From NCBI RefSeq assembly GCF_947507565.1, contig NC_089177.1, forward strand, positions 1,362,648 through 1,426,647: DNA of 64,000 bases, read 5' to 3'. The notes below the pieces were generated by a model that had not been told where the DNA came from, searched no databases, and was given only the letters and a program-made list of their open reading frames with translations. Below are positions 12,201 to 24,200 of this stretch, piece after piece. Made by a program: the position numbers and the translations under genes. This DNA comes from Oscarella lobularis. Its lineage: Eukaryota; Porifera; Homoscleromorpha; Homosclerophorida; Oscarellidae. Numbering within the stretch: the first letter of the stretch is position 1; the number at the start of each line of letters is the position of its first letter.

Positions 12201-15200
12201 TAAAGTCAGTGTCTACGGTGTTTGGCTCACCTTTCAAAGTAGTCAGTTGGACTGATATCTTTGTAGGCAAGAGTAAACAGAAGAGCCGAAATATTGAGTT
12301 CACCCGATCGAGAGAAGTTATACACTACACGACTGTAAACATGCTGCAATTAATCAACACATATTCTAAAGATTGCATTCGGCTTACTCAAATTGAATTA
12401 GAACAGACGAAGAAATCCCATGTCCACTGCGTAGAAAATCGGCTTCACTAACTCGAGATGAATTGTATGCAAGTTGCTTCTCATGCACAATCTACATCGA
12501 TAAATGTCATAAGCATAACGTACGTGTCCTAGTAATACTGTATACCTCTTCATCAATAGAGCTGGAGTTTCTTATTCCCTTCAAACAAACAATTACACTT
12601 TTCCAACCCTAAAGAATGTGATTAAAAATCGTAAAAAAGACTAGACTTTCTCTACCTTGTCTCCAAGCTTTCCTGTGTTCAATACGATAGACTCCGGAAA
12701 TAGCCAGAGTACCGATCCTGCTGTCGTATACTGAAGGTCAATTGACATATCACTATCCACAGTAATGTTCTGAACGTCGCAAAACACTAATAGTAACGCA
12801 TAAAACAAAAATGCGGCCAAAGGTTATAACGAACAATTTCATGGTCTTACGTTTGCAGTCGGGATACGGATAATTCCATTCGCCATCGGCTTGACACGTC
12901 AGTAGATTTTCCCCGCATACTTCAAACCCATCTTCACAATGAAAGGTAACGTTGCTACCCAAAATTAAGTCAGATCCTTGGGCAAACGCAATGTTCACAA
13001 AACCGTTTGCCGGCATTACAGGATCTCCGCACCGCTCTTGATAAAAAAAAACACAATTACAATTCGCTGCGGACGCTTGCTAGACACTTACTGATGTTGC
13101 ACAACTCGCCAAAGTATCCGCTAGAGCAATTGCACACAAACCCACGTTCGTTTGATGTGCAAACTCCATGAACACATGGATTCAAGTCGCAGTAATTAAA
13201 ACCAATAGTCACCTGTGCAATAGCGGAAGTGGCGTTTTCATCATCCGTTGCTGCGCATTCGATCACCCGATTACCGGGTGTCAAAACGCTCTGATTGTTG
13301 TGAAAGTAGTATATGGACATAACGGCGGACTTGTAGTTTCTGACGGATGCCAGTCCGCTAATTATTAAAGTGACAGTGTCTGACTCAGTGCGGTCGATGT
13401 CAACGTTGAGATTGTAGAGAGTCGTAAGCGTCTCGTTTACTCCGATGATTTCGAGAACGCCATCTGTTGCATTTTGAAGAAGACAGGTAAACTGTCTCAA
13501 ATTCGTGCTGTCGACATCTTCCAGTGTTGTCGTATTTGGAAACACCAAAAGTGGTGAGCCTTTTCGGAACGTCGCAAAAGACGCCAGTGATTCAGAAGTA
13601 GGCAAAGCAAAAGGGTCAGCGTCGGGGTTGAACTGAAGAATGGGAGCATCATTAACAGAAATAACAGTAACCTATATTAAACACGTTATACATCGACATC
13701 TAGACCGAACACGAAGCCAAACCATTGTTTGAATGACGTTAGAAGATAATTCGTTGTCAAAAACTTGAAGTGTAAACAACCTTATGTAAAAGACAGTTGA
13801 GCAAGATAAATCATATACCATAGTTCATTAGGCTCCAACCTGTCTTCAGAGGTAAGTCTGAAAGGTTTTTCATCGCTGCTTTGAAACAGTAACCCGCGAA
13901 CGAAAGATTGATATTCTTCTATAGTTGCATTGCCAGTCACATTCTTTCCAAATAGACGTATATACGTTACACTAGAATTGTACACGCGCGAAAATTTCTT
14001 ACCCATTCAACATCTCCATCGCTTTCGACCATGACGATTTCTAGTTTGGATGATTCAGTAGAAAAAACGACGCTGTCGTTCCTTTCGTTTTGTTGTGCGT
14101 TCATGTGCAGCCCCAGTGCTTTTACATGAGCTCTATTAATTAATAACGAATAGCACCAATAACATGAACTGCGATCCCTACTTTTGAATAAAACTGTCTT
14201 CATCCGATATTACAAGTGACTCAAATACGGCCACCGGATCACCGTACTGAACGTAGGTCTTGGACAGTTCTGTTGCATTTCCGTTAATTGTTAGCGATGG
14301 AGGGTCGTTTACATTGAAAAGATTGATTCTATACAAACGCAGATCAATTCTATTAGCCGCTATAACAAATCTAGATTCTACCTGATGGTTGCAATTCCAA
14401 CGTGTATTCCGTCGGAAAGAGAACACGTGACGTCTCGCCGAATTAGGGGAGAAACTTCTCCAAGGAATTCATATTCAATCGAATTAAAACAGCGCTCATA
14501 AGCTTTGCTATTATTGGAGCCAGTTATTGTAAACGTGCCGTTGACAGTGTGATACTAAAGACGATGGGTGAGAATAAGTATTGATTGTATCACGAATCAC
14601 ATTACGTTTGTAGTGAAATAAGGACAATCAGCGCGTAGAATGTCTCTTTCTGGTAAATACGAAGATTCTTGAACTGCAGTTAAACTGCAAAATCCGGTCG
14701 GAAACTTTAAACTGAGAAGCAAAGTAAAGCAAGCATTCCAATAAATTATTTCCGAAGCAACTCACGTATCGTGATCGGCATCATGAATTTCAAGCTGTTT
14801 TTGAAAAAGAATTATTGAGCCTTCGCCTTCCGTATAATTGATTGCTTGGTCTAGTCATTTCAAGATATATTAGAAAAAGAAAATTTCTAGCTGTGCTGTT
14901 CTTACAGCTGGGAGACAGCACTGGGCTGTTGTCGTTTATCGCAGAATGCTGTACCGTAATGTGTATTTTTGATGACTCTCGGTTGTAAATGTCGACAGCA
15001 AAAACAGTCAGATTTCTTATAAGAAACGTGGCATGCACAGATAAAGAGTCTCTGATGTTTGGCTCACCTTTCAAAGTAGTCAGTTGGACTGATATCTTTG
15101 TAGGCAAGAGTAAGCAGAAGAGCCGAAATATTGAGTTCACCCGATCGAGAGAAGTTATACACTACACGACTGTAAACATGCAATTAATCAACACATATTC

Positions 15201-18200
15201 TAAAGATTGCATTCGGCTTACTCAAATTGAATTAGAACAGACGAAGAAATCCCATGTCCACTGCGTAGAAAATCGGCTTCACTAACTCGAGATGAATTGT
15301 ATGCAAGTTGCTTCTCATGCACAATCTACATCGATAAATATCGTAAGCATAACGTACCGTACGTGTCCTAGTAATACTGTATACCTCTTCATCAATAGAG
15401 CTGGAGTTTCGTATTCCCTTCAAACAAACAATTACACTTTTCCAACCCTAAAGAATGTGATTAAAAATCGTAAAAAAGACTAGACTTTCTCTACCTTGTC
15501 TCCAAGCTTTCCTGTGTTCAATACGATAGACTCCGGAAATAGCCAGAGTACCGATCCTGCTGTCGTATACTGAAGGTCAATTGACATATCACTATCCACA
15601 GTAATGTTCTGTACGTCGCAAAACACTAATAGTGACGCATAAAATAAAAATGCGGCCAAAGGTTATAACGAACAATTTCATGGTCTTACGTTTGCAGTCG
15701 GGATACGGATAATTCCATTCGCCATCGGCTTGACACGTCAGTAGATTTTCCCCGCATACTTCAAACCCATCTTCACAATGAAAGGTAACGTTGCTACCCA
15801 AAATTAAGTCAGATCCTTGAGCAAACGCAATGTTCACAAAACCGTTTACCGGCACTACAGGATCTCCGCACCGCTCTTGATAAAAACACAGTTACAATTC
15901 GCTGCGGACGCTTGCTAGACACTTACTGATGTTGCACAACTCGCCAAAGTATCCGCTAGAGCAATTGCACACAAACCCACGTTCGTTTGATGTGCAAACT
16001 CCATGAACACACGGATTCAAGTCACAGTAATTAAAACCAATAGTCACTTGTGCAATAGCTGAAGTGGCGTTTTCATCATCCGTTGCTGCGCATTCGATCA
16101 CCCGATTACCGGGTGTCAGAACGCTCTGATTGTTGTGAAAGTAGTATATAGACATAACGGCGGACTTATAATTTCTGACTGATGCCAAACCACCCATTAT
16201 TAAAGAAACAGTGTGTGACTCAGTGCGGTTGATGTCAACGCTGAGGTCGTAAAGAGTTGTAAGCGTCTCGTTTACTCCGATGATTTCGAGAACGCCATCT
16301 GTTGCATTTCGAAGAAGACAGGTAAACTGGTTTAAATTGATGCTATCAACATCTTCTAATGTAGTCGTATTTGGAAACACCAAGAGTGGTAAGCCTTTTC
16401 GAAACGTTGCAAAAGACACCAATGATTCAGAAATAGGTAAAGCATAAGGATCAGCTTCGGGGTTGAACTGAAGAATGGGAGCATCATTAACAGGAATCAC
16501 AATAATCTACAAACAAATACGTGTTTTACACCGATACATCAGACCAAAGACAAAATCCAAACCGTTGTTTGAATGACGTTCGAAGCTAATTCGTCGTCGA
16601 AAACTTGAAGTGCAAACAACCTTATGTAAAAGACAGTCGAACAAGGTAGTAGATCATGTATCCCTTATTAAACTACTACCTGTTGTCAGACGTAAGTCTG
16701 AAAGGCTGTTCATTGCTGCTTTGAAACAGTAGACCACGGACGAAAGCTTGATATTCTTCTTTAGTTGCGTTTCCAGTCACATTCTTTTATTTCAAATAAA
16801 TTTACACTGAAATTGCATACGCGTGAAATCGTCTTACCCATTCTAGCTCTCCATCGCTTTCGGTCATGATGATTTCTAGGTTAGATGATTGGGTAGAAAA
16901 AATGACGCTATCGTTCCTCTCATTTTGTTGTGCGCTCCTGTGCAGCCCCAGCGCTTTTACACGAGCTCTATTAATAACGTATAGCGTCAATAACGAGAAA
17001 TAACGTGAACTGCGTCTCTTACTTTTGAATAAAACTGTCTTCATCTGATATTACAAGAGACTCAAATACTGCCACCGGATCACCGTACTGAACATAGGTC
17101 TTGGATATTTCTGTTGCATTTCCATCAATTGTCAAAGATGGAGGGTCGTTTACATTGAAGAGATTGATTCTACATAAACGTAGCACAATTATATTGTACT
17201 GCTCTAAAATCTAAGTATTAGATTCTACCTGATGGTTGTAATTCCAATGTGTATTCCGTCAGAAAGAGAACACTGAACGTCTCGCCGAATTAGAGGGAAA
17301 ACTTCTCCAAGGAAATCATATTGAATCGTATTAAAACATTGCTCATACGCTTGGCTATTATTAGAGCCAGTTATTGTCAAGGTTCCATTGACAGTATAAT
17401 ACTAAAGAAGTTGGGTGAAAATCAGAATTGTATTATTTAATTAGGGTACATGTCAACATTACGTTTGTCGTGAAATAAGGACAATCAGCGCGCAGAATGT
17501 CTCTTTCCGGTAAATACGAAGAATCGTCGACTGCAGTCAAACTGCAAAATCCGTTTGGAAACTCTAGACTGATGAGCAAATAAACTAAAATTCCAAACTC
17601 TTTTAGTTGCCGTTTACGTCTCGTGATCGGCGTCAAAAATGTCAAGAGGCTTTTGAAACAGAGTTATTGGGCCTTCGCCTTCCGTAAAATTGATCGCTTG
17701 GTCTAGCCATTTTGAAAACATTACAGGAGAAAATTCGTTGTAGCGTCTTTCTTACGATTGGGAGTTAGCACTGGACTGTTGTCGTTTATTGCAGAATGTT
17801 GTACAGTAATGTGTACTTTTGATGATTTTCGGTCGTAAATGTCAATAGCAAAAACAGTCAAATTTCTTCTCAAAAAAAGAAGAAGTGAAATACAGGTGCA
17901 CCGTCATCTATGTCTTGCTCACCTTTCAAGATAGTCAGTTGGACTGGTATCTTTGTAAGCAAGAGTAAAAAGAAAAGCCGAGATGTTGAGCTTGCCGTAT
18001 CGATTGAAGGTATATATTACTCGACTGCAAGAATCAATATAAAGAAGAACTCTAAATATCGTACTTTTCTTACTCAAACTGAAACGAAACCGACGAAGAA
18101 TTGGCATGTCCGCTGGGTGAAAAATCCGCTTCACTGACTCGGGATGAATTGATGGCAAGTTGTTTATCATGCACAATCTATATCAATACGTATCAGAGCC

Positions 18201-21200
18201 TTAAGCTATTCTGTGTCAACTATACCTCTTCATCACTAGAGCTGGAGTTTCTTATTCCCTTCAAGCAAACGATAACACTTTTCCAACCCTAAACAGAAAC
18301 GGTCAAAAAATTAGAAAAAAACAATTTTCTCCACCTCGTCTCCAAGTTTTCTTGTGTCCAATACGATTGACTGTGGAAATAGCCAGAGTACCGATCCTGC
18401 TGTCGTATACTGAAGGTCAATTGGCATATCACTATCCACAGTAATGTTTTGCACGTTGCAAAACACTAATCGTAAGTAAAAAGGAAAAAATGCAATCAAA
18501 CCTAATAATGAACTATCTCAGGATCTTACGTTTGCAGTCTGGATATGGATAATCCCATTCGCCATCGGCTTGACAGATCAGCCGATTTTTCCCACAAACC
18601 GCAAGCCCATCCTCACAACGAAAGGTAACGTTGCTACCCAAAATTAGGTCAGACCCTTGGACAAACGCAATGTTTGCAAAACCGTTTGCCGGCACCACAG
18701 GATCTTCGCACGGTTCTGGACAAAAAGAACATAATTATAATTCGTCGACGCTGCAGACACCGACTAGTCACTTACTAAGGCATCGAGGCTCAGCTCCTGT
18801 CCAAATTCCACCCACGCATTGCCTCGATTGATTGCCTAACAACAAGTGAGTACCGTTGCAAGAGTACGTGGCAATCACTCCGTCAGATAGAAAATTGTCA
18901 CTGTATTCAATCGGATGAGAATTGACTATACTTTCCAAATCCGAGCATCCGAGGCAACGCGTCTGGAAGTCGATTATCGTTGGCGACGAGAACTTGTAAC
19001 TGAATTGAAAGTCTGAGCTGCTTGCATTGTGTAGGCCACTAGAGAAGACGAAGAATGCGTCTTCAACGAGAAAATTCTCAACGTCCTGCAAGTTCGAACT
19101 GCTGAGGTTGCGTGTTATCACCACGTGCATTGTGCCGTTAATAATCCACCCTTCTGCCTTGAAAACTTTCGAATGATTCAAATAAACTGTCGATGTCCTA
19201 TCGATTGACGAGACTTCGTCTCGTACGTGAAGAGACCCATCAGACTGATCAAAGTAGACTATTGACCAGTCAACCAACGCTCTGTCTGACGTATTGGTAC
19301 TTAAACCAAAGCCTATCCAATGAGATTCGTTTCCAATGATCGGTCGTTTGACTTCGACTGTCAACGATTGTTCTGCAAAGTTGTATAGCCAACGAGATTC
19401 AAGGCAGGAGGATGGTACACTTGGCTTGTTGCATCCGTACATGCTGCAGTCATTCCCTACAAAAATAATTAGAGACTTCATAAAGAAAGCAATTGATTAG
19501 ACAATTTTTATTACATTTCAAAGAAGGCTTCTCAATTTCGCACAAATCGCCTTCGAATTCATCTGAGCAATTGCAGTAGAATCCATTTCCATCCAAGATG
19601 CATGTACCGTTGTTGATACAAGGATTAGACACGCAGTAGTTGAGATCGATTTCGCAAAGAGAGCCGTTGAAACCGAAATTGCATAGACACTCGAATTCAC
19701 CGGAGCCCGGCTGACTGCCTTCTTTCAAGACACATCGGCCGTTGGAGGTACAGGGACAGTCGACGAGACGAATTTCGGGAGAGTATGACGAGCTCGTTCC
19801 GTTGCATTCGTCGACGGCAATAAAGGAAACGTTGTACGTTTCATTGCGGCTTGCATTGTGCGGTATAAACCACGTCCAAAGCCCATCACCGGAAAGGTCA
19901 AAAGCGTTTCCGCCGAAATCGACAACTTCGAACTGCACGGAACGATTCTCGGGATCGTTCGCCGACAAGTTGAACTGAAATTCGTATCCCCGTAGCAATG
20001 ACAACGTGCCAGGTGACGTGATCGTCGGATTTTCGTTATCTATAAAAGAATTATTATATAGCATCGATTGCAGGCCAACGTGCCGACGGCCTCGAGGTTG
20101 TGTCAAGAAGAAATTTTCGTAATACTGTATACCAAAATTTAAGCTCGCTAATTTACTCAAGGATCGTCATCGCGTCCGGCTACGACGCTACGCGGAACAG
20201 CGCTATTCCAAACCTATTCTTTCGCTGAAACCCGTTTCATTAACTTGAGGCAAGCACTGCTGGCACCAATCAAGTGGATTCGCTTCCCTGTCTGCGAAGC
20301 AGTGGCCTCGAATCAAACACGTATTATTCTGCGAGATATTATAAGTAAGCGAATATTTCTTCCAACTTTTGAATTCACCTTTCTGACGCAACTCCCCGCT
20401 TCTGGACAGTCGTAGCACACGGAATCAAAAGACGAATACGCCAGTGCGTCGCTGAACACTCTGCCGTCAACCGTAACGCGGACTGAAAGGTGATCCACCG
20501 GCTCCGTTTCAACTTCAACGGATTCTTCTGGCTGCACCCTGGAAGGCGGCAATGCGCAAGTCACTTCGTAAATACTTTGAAATTGCGAAAGGACTTGAAA
20601 TTCTTCCCCTGTTTCCTGAATTCAAAAGAACATTACACACACACAAAACGATCTTTTTGGCATAGGCGTACCTGTCGTTCTACTATGCAAGACAAATTTT
20701 CGTTGTTCAAGAAGCCCTCTCCTACTACAAAAGCCGTACGACATGGTTTCAACCTTCGATCGCACACGCCGTCGTTTGTGAACGTAATGAGACTGGGCGC
20801 GGCGTTAGAGTCAATGGAACAGTCTGGGCCGGTGAAGTTGGCTTGACATATGCACGTCGAATTGACGCATTGGCCGCGATTGCTGCAATCTCGTGGACAC
20901 ACAGATGACGCGATTATCGATGGCAGAGACGGCTGAACAAGAAAAAATTGACTTGCGTCCACTGACGTGTCATTCGTAATTGTTATGTTGGGTTTCCAGT
21001 AGTCCACGTCGTCGGCCAAACTTTCCTCGCACTGCTGCAGAACCGAATCCAAATACGCACTTGCAGTAGACAAGTCGTCGGACAACTAGAAACGAAGATT
21101 ATTACTGCATGGGACCTGAATGAGCGAGAAATTGCCGCGTGGACTTACTTTGATGTCCTCGACGCAAGATTCAATGGTATCGTTGGAAATTGCATCGATA

Positions 21201-24200
21201 ACGCCGTCTTCTATGCACGCTTTTGCAACAGGCGATGCTGTCAAAACACGGTTACATTCGTCTATAGCCGCTCTTTTAGTTATGTTGCTCGGCGTCGGGA
21301 ATTGAAATACAGGTGGCAAAGCCGTTGGATCGAACACGAACTCGTAGTCGTCATCAACGTCGTCTTCGTCGGTCGGTACGTCGTCTGGTCCGGCAACGGC
21401 ACGCTTGCTTCGCAGATCTTGGCCAACTTCGGTCCATTGGTTGCCAGCAAAAGCTTTCGGTTGGATGAGAAGAGACGGTAAATTTGGGCAAGTAAGCCTC
21501 CCCTGCGCAAGTGTTCCGTCTGGTTCTGTACAAGAGCAAAATCTTCCTGTCGTAGGATTGTTCTCTTCGTCCGTGTTTTCGGTATTAGTTATCGCTTGAA
21601 CGACATTGGAGCTAAACAAGTTTTCAGTTTCTGGTACCCTGTGCACAAGAAATAAAAATTATCAAACCACTCAAGCCGAATGCGAACCTCCACGAGTCAA
21701 CAAAGGCATCTTTCGCGATCGATCCTGGATTCTTCGTATACGTCACGTCATTTCGACCTATCATATCGTCGTTGCGATCCCCGTTATTGTTTCCGCAAAA
21801 TCCCTCTGTTTTCTCGTCGTCGTCTTCTGCCACGCGAACATAGACGCTCATTCCCCAATAGCTGGCGACAAGTTTGACCGCGGCACCCGATGGAAGTTGA
21901 ACCTGACAAAATGATACTTCATCGGGAGGAATCAAAAGTACGACAGTGCGATAACTATTACATGTTTTCAACGCACTCGTCGCGTGGCCATTTGATAACC
22001 CATGCAGCGGTCTACTACCATGCAGTAGCTTTACAGAATGTTTTTCGCACCTTATACTCTGTTCCTGAAGGATTTTTGTAGACTCCGAAGCCTGTTTGTA
22101 ATGGACCAGAGCTGTGCTTTCGAACTCTTGGAGGTATGTTGCGAATTCTTGTCTGAGGGTCTCGCTGTTGCCAAAAGCATTGATCAACCGATATGACGTC
22201 GTTGCCCTCTCGTATAGCCACACCACAGTGACAGCTCACAGTGGTGTATGAATGACGACAGGTCCAAATTCTTGACTGAATCTATGCAAAACAATTTCTT
22301 ACTGCTAGCAACAAAAAGCATTGCATGTCTATAGCGTAAGAAACATTCAATAGCGATGCTGAGGTCCAAATAATTAAAAAAATTAGTGCAAAATTGCAAG
22401 AAGCCAATTCTTCTTTAATAAAGCAGCTTCTCTGAATCCTAACTCTAACAAGCCATACCTCTAAGACTCCCATTGTTCGCTCTGGACTTTCGTTTCTCAC
22501 AAGCCAAAAATCCCCAACGCCATAATAATGATAATAACTTAATTGAATTGAACAAATGATTACAAAATACACGTTTAACGCGGACTAGCTCTTACTCTCC
22601 ATCAAAAGTGGTAAAATGAGGATCTCCCGTTCCACGGCAATATGCAGCCCTTACATTGCGTGAGGTAACCTATAAAAGCAAAGACAAAGATTAAAGATTA
22701 CCAGAACAACGCTTAAGCATTAGAGTGGTAGCGCGAATAACTATAAGAACGTTAATGATTGGTATGTGCACATTTCTTCTAAACCGGTTGCTTCTGCTCG
22801 TTTTGTGCTAGAATCGTACTCTGATAGATTTTGTCTCTAGCTGAAGCCATTCAAATGGTGTCTTCTTGGCAGCAATATCCTGAAGAACAATGCTTTTGTC
22901 CACTTCGATGAAGTGATCTTGTTGACCGTCTTCAACTTGATCTCGGACGCCAGCAATTTCAAAAGTTTGAGGAGTATTCCAATTATCTTTCTCGAAACGA
23001 ATTCCACAGACAGATGAAAGAATTTCGTCTTGGGCCAAAAATTGCCGGTTTCCTATAGCGATATCTAAATGACAAGTAGTGGAGCCTTCACAAACCACTG
23101 GCACAGTCGGCTTGACAACAATTTTATATTGGTTAACCGGATCATTTTCGCTGATTATTAATGTCAGAGGGTCTACCTAAATAAAATGATTCAACATTCA
23201 TTGGAGCTATTATTCAATTAGCACTAGTGCTTCTTACTGATAATCCAGCAAAAAATGCAGAGCTTCTTAGCTCAGGAGAGAAAGTAACTTGATCTTTGAA
23301 TCTAGCTTTAACAATGCAGACAAGCTGCAAGATCAATATGAAAGTATTAATTAAAATCAAGAAATTTGAACGTACGTGAAAACCAATTTGAACAGAATTC
23401 AGAGGGGCATTCGGTGCTATTTCAAATATATCACGCAATGAAACCTCAGCTAGCGTTGCGTCTTCAATGACAGACGTCGTTGCTTCGACGCCGTCTTTCT
23501 CCCATGTAATGGAATAATGAACATTTTCGTCGGGACCAAAGATCTGACATTGAAATACGACTTCGTCGTGAATTGGCGTTACTTCTCTAGACGCGGGCGT
23601 AAGAAGGGGCTTCTGCTGTAATGTTGGATAGGCATCTATATCAATTGATTTTATTAGTACGCCTCCCATGCAATGATGCGTCAGAACAGCATACCAACGC
23701 ACTGCTCTCCTTGAACAATCTGATTCGTGGCGCAGCTTGGTGCACCTTGCAAAATAAATTAAAGAGGAACGGTAAAGAATTTCTAGTGCATTCCAACGGT
23801 TATACTTGAGCAATAAGCGATGGAGCAGGCTATGGGGACAGTTAGATAGTAGATGGTCTCTTCGCCGCACAACCGAGCGCAAACGTCTTGAGAAAAGAAG
23901 CAACAATCAATAAAGTTGATGCATCCTTTGAGTTTCTTCGTTTCTCCGGCAACCGTCGGCGGATCGTCTGTAAGACTTATAGGAGCAGTGGTGCCGCAGC
24001 GACCGACGTCGACGCACTGATCGACACCGCCAACAGGATTTCGCACAGGAATGGTAAACGTATTTCCGTCATCGTCGATGAAGCGATACCATCCCTCCGT
24101 AAGGTCCGTATCGCAGATTTCCTCCCCGGAAACGACTGCCGTGTCTACTCCTCTATTCAGGACTTTCGGAATCGTTGGTATGTCGTCAACTACAAAAGCA

